Shown in pieces: positions 45,136 to 55,855 of a DNA stretch of 64,000 nucleotides (the first letter of the stretch is position 1; the number at the start of each line of letters is the position of its first letter). A program made the position numbers and the translations under genes. The notes under the pieces are model-generated. The model ran no database searches. It was not told where the DNA came from and was given only the letters and a program-made list of their open reading frames with translations. This DNA comes from Paraburkholderia sp. IMGN_8 (GTDB lineage Bacteria; Pseudomonadota; Gammaproteobacteria; Burkholderiales; Burkholderiaceae), in the NCBI RefSeq assembly GCF_038050405.1, contig NZ_CP150900.1, positions 1,674,001 through 1,738,000 of the forward strand. The letters run 5' to 3'.

Positions 45136-46536
45136 ATGAATCTGCTGATCGAACTGCTTGCCTTCGCGGTCGCGATCGGCGTACTCGTGGTCGTCCACGA
45201 GTACGGCCACTACAGCGTTGCGCGCCTGTGCGGCGTGCGGGTGCTGCGCTTTTCGATCGGCTTCGGCAAGCCGCTGTTCCAATGGGTGAGTCCGAAGACG
45301 GGCACCGAATGGATCATCGCCGCGTTGCCGCTCGGCGGCTATGTGAAGATGCTCGACGAGCGCGAGACCGGTACGCCGATTTCCGCTGAAGCGTTGCCGT
45401 ATGCGTTCAACCGGCAGTCCGTGTGGCGCCGTTTCGCGATTGTCGTGGCCGGGCCCGTAGCCAACTTCCTGCTGGCGATCGTGCTGTTTGCCCTCGTGTT
45501 CGCCACCGGCGTGACGGAACCGGCGGCCGTGGTCGCGGCGCCCACGCCGAATACGCCGGCGGCATTGGCGGGCTTCGACGGCGGCGAGACCATTGTCGCG
45601 GCGCGTGCCGAGAACGCTAGCGAATCGGAGCCGGTGCGTTCATGGTCCGACTTGCGCTGGAAGCTGTTGGGCGCGGCATTCGATCACAGGCGGATCGTAC
45701 TGAGCGCGAAGGATGCCCACGGCACCTCGGATTTCCAGCTCGATCTGCGCGGCATCACCGAGAAAGATGTCGACGACGACTTTATGTCGCATCTCGGCTT
45801 CGAGCCGGGGGGCGGCAAGTTGACGGTTGCGGGCGTGCAGCCGGGCAGCGCGGCACAAAAGGCAGGCCTTGTAGCCGGTGACCGTTTGCTCGCAGTCGAC
45901 GGCATACCCACCGACAACGCCACGGCATTCATCGCGTACGTAAAATCGCACGCCGGCAAGCCGTTTACGCTGCAAGTGGAGCGTGGCGTGCAAGGCGCGC
46001 CGGGCGCGCAAGCCGTGGGTAGGCTCGAAGACGTTCGGATCGTCCCGCAGACGCAGCGTGACGACGCGACGGGCCAGCAGATCGGCCGCATTGGCGCGGA
46101 ACTGGCGACCCAGGTTCCGTCGATCGACGTGCGCTATGGGCCGATCGAAAGTCTGCAATTGGGCGCGCGCCGTACATGGGATCTCGCTGTTTATTCGGTA
46201 CGCATGTTCGGCCGGATGATCGTCGGCGAGGCTTCGCTGAAGAATCTTTCCGGCCCCGTGACGATCGCCGACTATGCAGGAAAGAGCGCACGTCTAGGTC
46301 CTTCTGCATTCCTGTCGTTCCTGGCCCTTGTCAGTATTAGCCTCGGTGTACTGAACCTGTTACCAATTCCGGTATTGGACGGGGGTCATCTGTTATATTA
46401 TTTGGTTGAAGCTGTAACCGGCAAAGTTGTCTCCGATCGCTGGCAACTCGTTTTTCAGAGGGCGGGTCTCGCCTGCATCGTCGCGTTGTCGGCGATCGCG
46501 CTGTTCAACGATCTGGCTCGTTTAATCCATTTTTAA
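45136..46536 (+). CDS. rseP: RIP zinc metalloprotease RseP
   Basis: Site-2 intramembrane protease that releases the envelope-stress sigma factor by cleaving RseA. The protein has 466 residues. The first membrane helix carries HEYGH in VVVHEYGHYSVARLCGVRVL; periplasmic PDZ domains follow (GGGKLTVAGVQPGSAAQKAG with VAGDRLLAVDG). The C-terminal membrane region holds NLLPIPVLDGGHLLYYLVE, giving the third zinc ligand. It lies 7 bp after dxr and 67 bp before bamA, an arrangement conserved in proteobacteria that ties OMP assembly to stress sensing. Confidence 0.96.
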   Translation: MNLLIELLAFAVAIGVLVVVHEYGHYSVARLCGVRVLRFSIGFGKPLFQWVSPKTGTEWIIAALPLGGYVKMLDERETGTPISAEALPYAFNRQSVWRRFAIVVAGPVANFLLAIVLFALVFATGVTEPAAVVAAPTPNTPAALAGFDGGETIVAARAENASESEPVRSWSDLRWKLLGAAFDHRRIVLSAKDAHGTSDFQLDLRGITEKDVDDDFMSHLGFEPGGGKLTVAGVQPGSAAQKAGLVAGDRLLAVDGIPTDNATAFIAYVKSHAGKPFTLQVERGVQGAPGAQAVGRLEDVRIVPQTQRDDATGQQIGRIGAELATQVPSIDVRYGPIESLQLGARRTWDLAVYSVRMFGRMIVGEASLKNLSGPVTIADYAGKSARLGPSAFLSFLALVSISLGVLNLLPIPVLDGGHLLYYLVEAVTGKVVSDRWQLVFQRAGLACIVALSAIALFNDLARLIHF

Positions 46537-46603
46537 AGTGTCTGGCGGCGCTCACGATGGCGACCGTCTGACCTGATGCAGCTATACACACTGGGGAAGC
46601 ACG

Positions 46604-48907
46604 TTGTTTAAACCTCATCGCTTTGTTCCAAAGACGGTTATAGCCGCGGCATTCGCCGCGCATGGGCTGGTTGCTCACGCAACGACGCCCTTCGTGGTGC
46701 AAGACATCCGGATCGAGGGATTGCAACGCGTCGAACCCGGTACCGTGTTCGCGTACCTGCCCATCAAGCAAGGCGATACCTTTAGCGACGACAAGGCTTC
46801 CGAAGCCATTCGCGCGCTGTATGCCACCGGCTTCTTCAACGACGTCAAGATCGCGACCGAAGGCAACGTGGTCATCGTGCAGGTGCTGGAACGCCCGGCC
46901 ATTGGCACGATCGACTTTGCCGGTATTCACGAATTCGACAAGGAAAACCTGACCAAGGCGCTGCGCGCGGTCGGTTTGTCGCAAGGCCGTTACTACGACA
47001 AGGCGCTGGTCGACAAGGCCGAGCAGGAATTGAAGCGCCAGTATCTGACGCGTGGCTACTACGCCGCTGAAGTCACCACCACGATCACACCGATCGACCG
47101 CAACCGCGTGTCGGTGCTGTTCTCGGTGGCTGAAGGCCCGAGCGCGAAGATCCGCCAGATCAACTTCATCGGCAACAAGGCGTTCAGCACCGGCACGCTG
47201 CGCGACGAAATGCAACTGTCCACGCCGAACTGGTTCTCGTGGTACACGAAGAACGACCTGTACGCGAAAGACAAGCTGACCGGCGACCTTGAAAATGTCC
47301 GCTCGTATTACCTGAATCGCGGGTACCTCGAGTTCAACATCGAGTCGACCCAGGTGTCGATTACGCCGGACAAGAAGGACATGTATCTCACGGTCACGCT
47401 GCATGAAGGCGAGCCGTACACGATTTCGAGTATCAAGCTGGCGGGTAATCTGCTCGACCGCGAGCCGGAGCTGAACAAGCTCATCAAGATCAAACCGGGT
47501 GACCGCTTCTCGGCTGAAAAGCTGCAAGCCACCACCAAGGCGATCGTCGACAAGCTCGGCGAGTATGGCTATGCATTCGCCACCGTCAACGCGCAGCCGC
47601 AGATCGATCAGGAACACCATAAGGTCGACCTGACGCTGCAAGTGGACCCGAGCCGCCGCGTGTACGTGCGCCGCATCAATGTGGTCGGCAACACGCGTAC
47701 GCGTGACGAAGTGGTGCGCCGCGAAATGCGCCAGCTCGAAAGCTCGTGGTTCGACTCGAACCGCCTCGCGCTGTCGAAAGACCGGATCAACCGTCTGGGC
47801 TACTTCACGGATGTCGACGTGACCACGACGCCTGTCGAAGGCACGCCTGACCAGGTCGATGTGGACGTCAAGGTGGCCGAAAAGCCGACCGGCGCAATCA
47901 CGCTGGGTGCGGGCTTCTCGTCGACCGACAAGGTGGTGCTGTCCGCGGGCGTGTCGCAAGACAACGTATTCGGTTCGGGTACGAGTCTCTCCGTGAACGT
48001 GAATACCGCCAAGACCTACCGTACGTTGACGGTGACGCAGGTCGACCCGTACTTCACGGTCGACGGCATCAAGCGGATTACCGACGTCTACTACCGTACG
48101 TACCAGCCGCTGTACTACTCGACGGATTCGAGCTTCAAGATCGTCACGATCGGCGGCGACCTGAAGTTCGGCATTCCGTTCTCCGAAGTCGACACGGTCT
48201 ACTTCGGCGCGGGCCTCGAGCAGAACCAGCTGGATATCGACGCGAACACGCCGCAGAGTTACATCGATTACGTGAACCAGTTCGGCCGCCGGTCAACCAA
48301 CGTGCCGATTACAGTGGGCTGGTCGCGCGACGCGCGTGACAGCGCGCTGGTGCCGAGCCGCGGTTACTTCACGCAGGCGAACGCCGAATACGGCACGCCG
48401 ATCGGCGGCACGCAGTACTACAAGGCCGACATCAACGCGCAGTACTATTACTCCTTTTCGCGCGGTTTCGTGCTGGGCTTCAACTTCCAGGGCGGTTATG
48501 GTAACGGCCTCGGCGGCAAGCCATACCCGATTTTCAAGAACTACTACGCGGGCGGTATCGGTTCGGTGCGGGGCTACGAGCCGAGCTCGCTGGGCCCGCG
48601 CGACGCGAAGACGAACGACCCGATCGGCGGCTCGAAGCTGCTGGTGGGTAACATCGAATTGACGTTCCCGCTGCCGGGCACGGGCTATGACCGCACGCTG
48701 CGCGTCTTCACGTTCCTCGATGGCGGTAACGTGTGGGGTACGGAAGGTAACAGCATCGGCGCGAACGGCCTGCGTTACGGCTACGGTGTCGGTCTGGCGT
48801 GGATCTCGCCGATCGGCCCGCTCAAGCTCAGCCTGGGCTTCCCGCTCACGAAGCACACCGGCGACCAGTATCAGAAATTCCAGTTCCAGATCGGGACGGC
48901 ATTCTGA
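46604..48907 (+). CDS. bamA: Outer-membrane protein assembly factor BamA
   Basis: Central subunit of the beta-barrel assembly machinery. The protein has 767 residues. A signal peptide ends near AHGLVAHA-TTPF; five POTRA domains follow (first FVVQDIRIEGLQRVEPGTVF; last begins RRVYVRRINVVGNTRTRDEV), then the 16-strand barrel. The barrel carries GSVRGYEPSSLGPRD, the conserved VRGY/F lid motif, and the protein ends in FQIGTAF with the C-terminal Phe needed for insertion. The start is TTG 46604, preceded by TGGGGAAG at good spacing. skp and lpx genes follow. Confidence 0.96.
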   Translation: MFKPHRFVPKTVIAAAFAAHGLVAHATTPFVVQDIRIEGLQRVEPGTVFAYLPIKQGDTFSDDKASEAIRALYATGFFNDVKIATEGNVVIVQVLERPAIGTIDFAGIHEFDKENLTKALRAVGLSQGRYYDKALVDKAEQELKRQYLTRGYYAAEVTTTITPIDRNRVSVLFSVAEGPSAKIRQINFIGNKAFSTGTLRDEMQLSTPNWFSWYTKNDLYAKDKLTGDLENVRSYYLNRGYLEFNIESTQVSITPDKKDMYLTVTLHEGEPYTISSIKLAGNLLDREPELNKLIKIKPGDRFSAEKLQATTKAIVDKLGEYGYAFATVNAQPQIDQEHHKVDLTLQVDPSRRVYVRRINVVGNTRTRDEVVRREMRQLESSWFDSNRLALSKDRINRLGYFTDVDVTTTPVEGTPDQVDVDVKVAEKPTGAITLGAGFSSTDKVVLSAGVSQDNVFGSGTSLSVNVNTAKTYRTLTVTQVDPYFTVDGIKRITDVYYRTYQPLYYSTDSSFKIVTIGGDLKFGIPFSEVDTVYFGAGLEQNQLDIDANTPQSYIDYVNQFGRRSTNVPITVGWSRDARDSALVPSRGYFTQANAEYGTPIGGTQYYKADINAQYYYSFSRGFVLGFNFQGGYGNGLGGKPYPIFKNYYAGGIGSVRGYEPSSLGPRDAKTNDPIGGSKLLVGNIELTFPLPGTGYDRTLRVFTFLDGGNVWGTEGNSIGANGLRYGYGVGLAWISPIGPLKLSLGFPLTKHTGDQYQKFQFQIGTAF

Positions 48908-48984
48908 TCCGGCGGCGGGCGACCCCGGCGACGGGCGGCTCCCGGCGGCGGGCCCGGCCAAACTACAGTATCGAGAGGATGACT

Positions 48985-49506
48985 TTGCGAACCGGTATGT
49001 TTTCGAAACGTGTGGCGTGCGCGCTGGCGCTGGCAATGACCTTGGGTGTCGGCGTAGCGCATGCGCAGGAAGCCAGGATCGCTGCGGTGAATTCGGACCG
49101 TATCCTGCGCGAATCGGCTGCCGCGAAGGCCGCGCAGGTCAAGCTCGAGGCCGAGTTCGCCAAGCGTGACAAGGATCTGGCCGACATGGCGCAGAAGCTG
49201 AAGTCGATGTCCGATTCGCTCGACAAGAACGGCGCGTCGATGTCGGCCGCCGATCGCGCACAGAAGCAGCGCGATCTGTCGCAGCTGGATACCGACTTCC
49301 AGCGCAAGCAACGCGAGTTCCGCGAAGACCTGAACCAGCGCCGCAATGAGGAGCTGGCGGCGGTGCTCGACCGTGCCAACAAGGTGATCAAGCAGATCGC
49401 CGAGGCGCAGCACTACGACCTGATCGTTCAGGAAGCGGTGTACGTGAGCCCGCGCATCGATATTACCGATCAGGTCCTCAAGGCGCTGGCGGCGTCGGGC
49501 AACTGA
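48985..49506 (+). CDS. skp: Periplasmic chaperone Skp/OmpH
   Basis: Trimeric jellyfish-like chaperone that holds unfolded outer-membrane proteins for BamA. The mature part begins after VAHA-QEARIAAVNSDRILRE. The long central coiled coil (AAKAAQVKLEAEFAKRDKDL and on to DFQRKQREFREDLNQRRNEE) forms the tentacles, and the C-terminus returns to the body strand YDLIVQEAVYVSPRIDIT. Three starts are in frame: ATG 48979 (zero spacing from GAGAGG), TTG 48985 (six bases, chosen) and ATG 48997 (no ribosome-binding site). With 48985 the precursor has 173 residues. Confidence 0.9.
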   Translation: MRTGMFSKRVACALALAMTLGVGVAHAQEARIAAVNSDRILRESAAAKAAQVKLEAEFAKRDKDLADMAQKLKSMSDSLDKNGASMSAADRAQKQRDLSQLDTDFQRKQREFREDLNQRRNEELAAVLDRANKVIKQIAEAQHYDLIVQEAVYVSPRIDITDQVLKALAASGN

Positions 49507-49579
49507 ACGCGAAGAGCGGGCCGTGGAACCGGGCCGCGGAACTGACAAGTTGGACTGAACAGCAAGAGACAGGATACGC

Positions 49580-50683
49580 ATGGCATTTACGCTCGAGGAC
49601 ATCGTCCAGCGGTTCGGCGGTGAAGTAGTCGGAGACGGTTCGCAGCGCGTCGGCAGTCTGGCGCCGCTCGACCAGGCAGGCCCGAACCAGCTGGCGTTCC
49701 TCGCCAATCCGAAGTACCTGTCGCAGGTCGAGACGACCCGTGCGGGCGCGGTATTGATCAATGCCGACGACCTCGCCAGGCTCGCCTCCCGCAACGGTCG
49801 TAACTTCATCGTCACGCCGAATCCGTACGCTTACTTCGCGCGCGTCGCGCAAACCTTCATCGACCTGGCCGCGCCGAAGGCAGTGCCCGGCGTGCATGCC
49901 AGCGCGGCGGTCGATCCGTCGGCGCAGATTGCCGCGAGCGCAGTGATCGGCCCGCACGTCACAGTCGAGGCGGGCGCGGTGATCGGCGAGAACGTGCGGC
50001 TGGACGCGAGCGTGTTTATCGGCCGCGGCACACAGATCGGCGCGGGTTCCCATCTGTATCCGAATGTTGCGGTGTACCACGGCTGCAAGCTCGGCGAGCG
50101 CGTGATCGTGCACGCGGGCGCGGTGATCGGTTCGGACGGTTTCGGCTTCGCGCCGGACTTCGTCGGCGACGGCGATGCGCGTACCGGCAGCTGGGTGAAG
50201 ATTCCACAGGTCGGCGGCGTGTCGATCGCGGCGGACGTGGAAATCGGCGCGAACACAACGATCGATCGCGGCGCCATGGCCGACACGATCATCGAAGAGT
50301 GCGTGAAGATCGACAACCTCGTACAGATCGGCCACAACTGCAAGGTCGGTGCCTACACGGTGATCGCCGGTTGCGCGGGTATCGCCGGGAGCACGACCAT
50401 CGGCCGCCATTGCATGATCGGCGGCGCGGTCGGCATCGCCGGGCATGTCACGCTGGCCGACTATGTGATCGTCACGGCGAAGTCGGGCGTCTCGAAGTCG
50501 CTGTTGAAGCCAGGCCTGTATACCAGCGCTTTCCCGGCCGTGAACCATGCGGACTGGAACAAGAGCGCCGCTTTGCTGCGTAACATCGACAAACTGCGTG
50601 GCCGTATCAAGGCACTCGAAGCGGCCGCCGCGACCGATGGATCGGTCAAGGCGGCGAGCAATTCCGCGGGCGATAAAGCCTGA
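49580..50683 (+). CDS. lpxD: UDP-3-O-(3-hydroxyacyl)glucosamine N-acyltransferase
   Basis: Third step of lipid A synthesis, adding the N-linked hydroxyacyl chain. The protein has 367 residues. The N-terminal uridine-binding domain ([33 protein letters not shown]) comes first, then the left-handed beta-helix of hexapeptide repeats ([20 protein letters not shown]) with the catalytic His region [17 protein letters not shown]. The C-terminal helix ends Ala/Ser-rich. It lies 73 bp after skp and is part of the lpxD-fabZ-lpxA-lpxB run. Confidence 0.97.
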   Translation: MAFTLEDIVQRFGGEVVGDGSQRVGSLAPLDQAGPNQLAFLANPKYLSQVETTRAGAVLINADDLARLASRNGRNFIVTPNPYAYFARVAQTFIDLAAPKAVPGVHASAAVDPSAQIAASAVIGPHVTVEAGAVIGENVRLDASVFIGRGTQIGAGSHLYPNVAVYHGCKLGERVIVHAGAVIGSDGFGFAPDFVGDGDARTGSWVKIPQVGGVSIAADVEIGANTTIDRGAMADTIIEECVKIDNLVQIGHNCKVGAYTVIAGCAGIAGSTTIGRHCMIGGAVGIAGHVTLADYVIVTAKSGVSKSLLKPGLYTSAFPAVNHADWNKSAALLRNIDKLRGRIKALEAAAATDGSVKAASNSAGDKA

Positions 50684-50890
50684 GATATCAGAGCAACTCG
50701 CAGAATAACCCGCAGGGCAACCTGCCGGCACCGCGTAAAATGGCGGGCAAGCATCAGGAAGCAAGTCGGTTGCCGTGACCAGGTGGCATGGCCGCCGGGT
50801 CACGGCAAGCGGCGGCAGCACGCGTTACCAACCCACCTGCACCAGCATCCGCAGTCATCATCGCGCAGTCAATGCGTGAGCAGAAACACC

Positions 50891-51355
50891 ATGAGCACCG
50901 AAAAAATCAATCTCGACATTCATAAGATTCTCACGCTGCTGCCTCATCGTTACCCGATCCTGCTGGTTGATCGGGTGCTCGAACTTGAACCGCACAAGAG
51001 CATCAAAGCGTTGAAGAACGTGTCGATCAATGAGCCGTATTTCCAGGGTCACTTTCCGACCCGTCCGGTAATGCCCGGCGTGCTGATTCTCGAGGCGCTC
51101 GCGCAAACGGCAGCGTTGCTGACGTTTTCGGAAGAGCCGAGCGATCCGTCGAACACGCTGTATCTGTTCGTGGGCATTGACAACGCACGCTTCAAGCGCG
51201 TGGTCGAACCGGGCGATCAGCTGATCCTGAACTGCACATTCGAGCGTCATATGCGCGGCATCTGGAAGTTCAAGGCGCGCGCCGAGGTGGATGGCGCCGT
51301 GGCGGCGGAAGCCGACCTGATGTGCGCGGTGCGGCACACGGACAGCGACGCTTAA
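50891..51355 (+). CDS. fabZ: 3-hydroxyacyl-ACP dehydratase FabZ
   Basis: Hot-dog-fold dehydratase of fatty-acid elongation. The protein has 154 residues from ATG 50891 ([20 protein letters not shown]). The catalytic His lies in [15 protein letters not shown] or the following [20 protein letters not shown], where the conserved Glu is also present. The upstream in-frame extension to 50783 is not homologous. It competes with LpxA for hydroxyacyl-ACP, which explains its place in this operon. Confidence 0.97.
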   Translation: MSTEKINLDIHKILTLLPHRYPILLVDRVLELEPHKSIKALKNVSINEPYFQGHFPTRPVMPGVLILEALAQTAALLTFSEEPSDPSNTLYLFVGIDNARFKRVVEPGDQLILNCTFERHMRGIWKFKARAEVDGAVAAEADLMCAVRHTDSDA

Positions 51356-51446
51356 TTTAGCGTCGGGCAGTCAGCGGCTTTTCGTGAGCCCTGCAAGCCC
51401 GCCCAAGCCCATCCAGACAACGCAACAGAATCAGAAGCGAGGACGC

Positions 51447-52235
51447 ATGAGCAGGATTCATCCCACTGCGATCGTCGAACCGGGCGCGCAACTCGACGAA
51501 TCCGTCGAAATCGGACCGTATGCCGTGATCGGCGCACATGTGACGATCGGCGCACGGACCACGGTCGGTTCGCACAGCGTGGTCGAAGGTCACACGACTC
51601 TCGGCGAAGACAACCGGATCGGCCACTACGCATCGGTCGGCGGCCGTCCGCAGGACATGAAGTACAAGGACGAGCCGACCCGGCTCGTGATCGGCAACCG
51701 CAATACGATCCGTGAATTCACCACGATCCACACCGGCACGGTGCAGGACGCGGGCGTCACCACGCTGGGCGACGACAACTGGATCATGGCGTACGTGCAC
51801 ATCGGTCACGACTGCCACGTCGGCAGCAACGTCATTCTGTCGAGCAATGCGCAGATGGCCGGCCACGTGACGATCGGCGACCACGCGATTATTGGCGGCA
51901 TGTCGGGTGTGCATCAGTTCGTACGCATCGGTGCGCACTCCATGCTCGGCGGTGCGTCGGCGCTGGTGCAGGACATTCCGCCGTTCGTGATCGCGGCCGG
52001 CAACAAGGCCGAACCGCACGGCATCAACGTCGAAGGTTTGCGCCGCCGCGGCTTCTCGCCGGACGCGATCTCGGCGCTGCGTTCGGCGTACCGGCTGCTC
52101 TACAAGAACGGCTTGTCGCTGGAAGAAGCGAAGCTGCAGTTGTGCGAACTCGCATCCGCGGGTGGCGATGGCGATGCGCCGGTGCAAACGCTGCTCGCGT
52201 TCGTCGAAGCGTCGCAGCGCGGCATCATCCGCTAA
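51447..52235 (+). CDS. lpxA: UDP-N-acetylglucosamine O-acyltransferase LpxA
   Basis: First enzyme of lipid A synthesis. The protein has 262 residues from ATG 51447 ([20 protein letters not shown]). The hexapeptide beta-helix runs through [20 protein letters not shown], then the signature [15 protein letters not shown], with the catalytic His segment [20 protein letters not shown]. The C-terminal helical domain begins [23 protein letters not shown] precedes the ATG. It ends three bases before lpxB. Confidence 0.97.
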   Translation: MSRIHPTAIVEPGAQLDESVEIGPYAVIGAHVTIGARTTVGSHSVVEGHTTLGEDNRIGHYASVGGRPQDMKYKDEPTRLVIGNRNTIREFTTIHTGTVQDAGVTTLGDDNWIMAYVHIGHDCHVGSNVILSSNAQMAGHVTIGDHAIIGGMSGVHQFVRIGAHSMLGGASALVQDIPPFVIAAGNKAEPHGINVEGLRRRGFSPDAISALRSAYRLLYKNGLSLEEAKLQLCELASAGGDGDAPVQTLLAFVEASQRGIIR

Positions 52236-52238
52236 CCG

Positions 52239-53408
52239 ATGGCATTGCAACCGAGTCCGCTGCGCGTCGCGATGGTGGCCGGCGAGCCGTCCGGCGACCT
52301 GCTGGCGGCGTCGCTCCTCGACGGCCTCGCGAGCCGTCTGCCTGCCGCCACCCATTACTATGGGATCGGCGGTCCGCGCATGATCGCCACGGGTTTCGAC
52401 GCGCATTGGCCAATGGAGAAGCTGACGGTGCGCGGCTATGTCGAAGCACTGCGGCACATCCCCGAAATTCTCGGCATCCGCAACGAACTGAAGCGCCAAC
52501 TGCTGGCTGAGCCGCCGTCAGTGTTCGTGGGCGTGGATGCACCCGATTTCAACTTTGGCCTCGAACACCCGCTGCGCGATGCGGGCATTCCGACCGTTCA
52601 CTTCGTCTGCCCGTCGATCTGGGCCTGGCGCGGCGGCCGGATCAAGAAGATTGCCAAAGCGGTCGATCATATGCTGTGCGTGTTCCCGTTCGAAACGGCG
52701 CTGCTGGAAAAGGCGGGCGTCGCGGCATCGTACGTGGGCCACCCGCTGGCGGATGAAATTCCGTTCGAACCGGATACGCTCGGCGCACGCCGCACGCTCG
52801 GCCTGCCGGAAAGCGGTCCCATCATCGCGGTGCTGCCGGGTAGCCGGCGCTCGGAAATCGATCTGATCGGTCCGACGTTCTTCGCCGCGATGGAGATGAT
52901 GCAGCACCAGGAACCCGGTTTGCGTTTCGTGATGCCGGCGGCGACGCCCGCACTGCGCGAGATGCTGCGGCCGCTGGTCGATGCGCACCCCGGTCTCGCA
53001 CTGACGATTACCGACGGCCAGTCGCAACTCGCGATGACCGCTGCGGACGCGATCCTCGTCAAGAGCGGCACCGTGACACTGGAAGCCGCGCTGCTGAAAA
53101 AGCCGATGGTGATCTCGTACAAGGTGCCCTGGCTGACCGGCCAGATCATGCGCCGGCAAGGCTATCTGCCGTACGTCGGCTTGCCGAATATTCTGGCCGG
53201 GCGTTTCGTGGTGCCGGAAATTCTCCAGCATTTCGCTACGCCCCAGGCGCTCGCCGAGGCCACGCTGAAGCAGTTGCGCGACGAGGCCAACCGGCGCACG
53301 CTGACGGAAATCTTCACGGAGATGCATCACGTGCTGAAGCAGAACACCGCGCAGCGTGCGGCGGAAGTCGTGGCGAGCGTCATCGAAACGCGCAAGGCGC
53401 GGCCGTGA
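52239..53408 (+). CDS. lpxB: Lipid-A-disaccharide synthase LpxB
   Basis: GT-B glycosyltransferase (family GT19) condensing UDP-diacylglucosamine with lipid X. The protein has 389 residues. Motifs are [20 protein letters not shown] at the N-terminus, [63 protein letters not shown] and the C-terminal sugar-nucleotide region [19 protein letters not shown]. The start is three bases after the lpxA stop; the end overlaps the rnhB GTG by four bases. Confidence 0.97.
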   Translation: MALQPSPLRVAMVAGEPSGDLLAASLLDGLASRLPAATHYYGIGGPRMIATGFDAHWPMEKLTVRGYVEALRHIPEILGIRNELKRQLLAEPPSVFVGVDAPDFNFGLEHPLRDAGIPTVHFVCPSIWAWRGGRIKKIAKAVDHMLCVFPFETALLEKAGVAASYVGHPLADEIPFEPDTLGARRTLGLPESGPIIAVLPGSRRSEIDLIGPTFFAAMEMMQHQEPGLRFVMPAATPALREMLRPLVDAHPGLALTITDGQSQLAMTAADAILVKSGTVTLEAALLKKPMVISYKVPWLTGQIMRRQGYLPYVGLPNILAGRFVVPEILQHFATPQALAEATLKQLRDEANRRTLTEIFTEMHHVLKQNTAQRAAEVVASVIETRKARP

Positions 53409-54163
53409 CCTCGGCACGCGCACCACGCCGTAAAGCTGCGACCGTCGCCGGGGCGGCGGAGCAGGCCGGCTTGGACTTCGAAACGCCGGATGAGATCATC
53501 TGCGGCGTCGACGAAGCAGGACGCGGCCCGTTGGCCGGTCCGGTTGTCGCGGCTGCGGTGATTTTCGATCCGTCCAGGCCGATGATTCGCGGGCTCGACG
53601 ATTCGAAAGCGCTTACCGCCAAAAGGCGCGACAAACTGTACGACAAGATTGTCGACCGGGCGCTCGCGTACTGCATCGCGTCCGCAAGCGTCGAGGAAAT
53701 CGATAGGCTGAACATCCTGCACGCCACGATGCTGGCGATGAAGCGCGCGGTCGAAGGTTTGTCGGTGGTGCCGACGCTCGTGAAAATCGACGGCAATCGT
53801 TGCCCGACGCTGAGCATTCGCAGTGAGGCGATCATCGGTGGCGATGCGCTGGTCAAATCCATTTCGGCGGCGTCGATCCTCGCGAAAGTCACGCGCGACC
53901 GGATGCTGCTCGAACTGCATCAGACCTATCCCGTCTACGGCTTTGACGCACACTCCGGCTACGGCACACCGCAGCATCTCGCGGCGCTGCGCGAGCATGG
54001 ACCGTGCGAGCATCATCGGCGATCGTTTGCGCCGGTGCGGGAAGCGTATTTGCGATTCGGCGCGGGCGTCCCGCAGCGCTCGGGCGACGTCATCGTCGTG
54101 CCGGGCAGGATCAACGACACCATGCTCGACGACGACGCTTTCGGCGAATGCACCGGCGCCTGA
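53405..54163 (+). CDS. rnhB: Ribonuclease HII
   Basis: Removes ribonucleotides from DNA (RNA/DNA junctions and single misincorporated ribonucleotides). The protein has 252 residues with a short basic/Ala-rich N-terminal extension (about 30 residues). The catalytic core opens [20 protein letters not shown] (Asp-Glu pair), with [19 protein letters not shown] and later [18 protein letters not shown]. Translation starts at GTG 53405, overlapping the lpxB stop. The lpxB-rnhB pairing is common in proteobacteria. Confidence 0.95.
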   Translation: MTSARAPRRKAATVAGAAEQAGLDFETPDEIICGVDEAGRGPLAGPVVAAAVIFDPSRPMIRGLDDSKALTAKRRDKLYDKIVDRALAYCIASASVEEIDRLNILHATMLAMKRAVEGLSVVPTLVKIDGNRCPTLSIRSEAIIGGDALVKSISAASILAKVTRDRMLLELHQTYPVYGFDAHSGYGTPQHLAALREHGPCEHHRRSFAPVREAYLRFGAGVPQRSGDVIVVPGRINDTMLDDDAFGECTGA

Positions 54164-54220
54164 GCGCCGTTGCCTCGCGCGTCGCCAACTCTTTCCCCAT
54201 TCTCACTGTCTTCGCTGCCT

Positions 54221-55003
54221 GTGAAAGCCATCACCTCGCGGGACAATCCGCTCTATAAGCGCCTCAAGGCATTGGCCGGCTCGACGCATCAGCAGCGTCG
54301 CAGCGGTCATGCGTTGCTCGAAGGCTTCCATCTCGCGAGCGCGTATCTCGACGTCGCCGGGCAGCCGGAAATGTGCATCGTCACGGACGGCGCGTTACGT
54401 CACGACGAAGCGCAGGCAATCGTGTCGCGCATCGACGAGAATCGGATCATCACGCTGCCGGATGCATTGTTCGGTCAGTTGTCGAATGTGGTGCACGGCG
54501 TGGGGATCTTGCTGCTGGTCGAAAAGCTCGACACGCCGTTGCCGGATCAGGTGACGCAAACCTGCCTCGTACTCGATGGCGTGCAGGACGCCGGCAACGT
54601 CGGCTCGATTCTGCGCAGCGCGGCGGCCGCGGGTATTCAACAGGTGTTTTGCGCGCCGGGCACGGCGTACGCGTGGTCATCGAAGGTGTTGCGCTCGGGC
54701 ATGGGCGCGCATTTCCTGCTGCAGATTCATGAGGACGTCGAAGCGCAGGCGCTGATCGAGCGACTTGCGGTGCCGGTCGTCATCACGGATTCGCATGGCG
54801 CCGAGGCGCTCTACGACTGCGATCTGAGCGGACCGTTGGCGTGGGTGTTTGGTAACGAAGGGGCGGGGGTGTCGCAGACGTGGCGCGATGCGGTCGCGTT
54901 GCGGGTGACGATTCCGCAGCCGGGCGGCATGGAATCGCTGAATGTGGCAGCGGCGGCGGCTGTCTGCGTGTTCGAGCAGTGCCGCCAGCAACGCCGCGCG
55001 TGA
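54221..55003 (+). CDS. SpoU-family RNA 2'-O-methyltransferase
   Basis: SPOUT-fold methyltransferase of the TrmH/RlmB group, probably on rRNA. The 260 residues from GTG 54221 (VKAITSRDNPLYKRLKAL) start with an L30e-like substrate-binding domain, GHALLEGFHLASAYLDVAG. The trefoil-knot domain has LVLDGVQDAGNVGSILRSAA (motif 1), WVFGNEGAGVS (motif 2) and IPQPGGMESLNVAAAAAVCV (motif 3). TTG 54170 is an alternative start but adds a non-conserved lead. The site modified cannot be inferred from sequence. It converges with ppsR. Confidence 0.9.
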   Translation: MKAITSRDNPLYKRLKALAGSTHQQRRSGHALLEGFHLASAYLDVAGQPEMCIVTDGALRHDEAQAIVSRIDENRIITLPDALFGQLSNVVHGVGILLLVEKLDTPLPDQVTQTCLVLDGVQDAGNVGSILRSAAAAGIQQVFCAPGTAYAWSSKVLRSGMGAHFLLQIHEDVEAQALIERLAVPVVITDSHGAEALYDCDLSGPLAWVFGNEGAGVSQTWRDAVALRVTIPQPGGMESLNVAAAAAVCVFEQCRQQRRA

Positions 55004-55039
55004 GGTCAGCGCCACGCGCGTGTCGAGACAAGGCCGCGC

Positions 55040-55855
55040 TCAATAGACCGGCCGGTCCAGCTTGATCTCCTGCAAGATCGTCGTCGCGATCTCTTCGATC
55101 GATTTATGCGTCGACGACAACCACTTGACACCTTCGCGCCGCATCATCGCTTCCGCTTCATTGATCTCGTAACGGCAATTTTCCGGCGCGGCGTACTTGC
55201 TGCCCGGCCGGCGCTCGTTGCGAATCTCTGAGAGCCGTTGCGGATCGATCGACAAACCGAACATCTTCTGCCGATGCGCCAATAGCGGCGTAGGCAGCTT
55301 GCCGCGCTCGAAATCCTCCGGAATCAGCGGATAGTTGGCCGCTTTCACACCGTACTGCATCGCCAGATACAGGCTCGTCGGCGTCTTGCCGCTGCGTGAC
55401 ACGCCCACCAGAATCACATCGGCGTCGGCGAGATTGCGGTTCGATTGACCGTCGTCGTGCGCGAGCGAAAAATTGATCGCCTCGATGCGGTTCTTGTACT
55501 CCTCGGTGTCAGCGTTCTGGTGACCGCGGCCCATCGCATGGCTCGACTTCAACTCCAATTCCTGTTCGAGCGGTTCGACGAAGGTCTGGAACATGTCGAG
55601 TACGAGCGCATTCGAACCCTTGACGATCTGATTCGACGCGCTGTCCACCAGCGTCGTGAACACGATCGGACGGCGGCCGTCCTGCTGGGTCGCTTCGTTG
55701 ATCTTTTCGAGCGTGGCGTAGGCTTTGTCGATCGAGTCGACGAAAGGCACGCGAACCAGGCGGAATTTCTGGTCGAACTGGGAGAGGATCGAATGCGCGA
55801 AGGTTTCGGCAGTGATCCCGGTCCCGTCAGAGACGATGAATACGGTGGGCGGCAT
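55040..55855 (-). CDS. ppsR: Phosphoenolpyruvate synthase regulatory protein (kinase/pyrophosphorylase)
   Basis: DUF299-family bifunctional enzyme that inactivates PEP synthase by ADP-dependent threonine phosphorylation and reactivates it by phosphorolysis. The protein has 271 residues from ATG 55855 (MPPTVFIVSDGTGITAETFA). The P-loop-like ILVGVSRSGKTPTSLYLAMQ and the segment VKAANYPLIPEDF are characteristic. Its target gene ppsA is divergent, 511 bp away, strongly supporting the assignment. The frame continues upstream to 56101 without homology. Confidence 0.95.
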   Translation of the reverse strand: MPPTVFIVSDGTGITAETFAHSILSQFDQKFRLVRVPFVDSIDKAYATLEKINEATQQDGRRPIVFTTLVDSASNQIVKGSNALVLDMFQTFVEPLEQELELKSSHAMGRGHQNADTEEYKNRIEAINFSLAHDDGQSNRNLADADVILVGVSRSGKTPTSLYLAMQYGVKAANYPLIPEDFERGKLPTPLLAHRQKMFGLSIDPQRLSEIRNERRPGSKYAAPENCRYEINEAEAMMRREGVKWLSSTHKSIEEIATTILQEIKLDRPVY

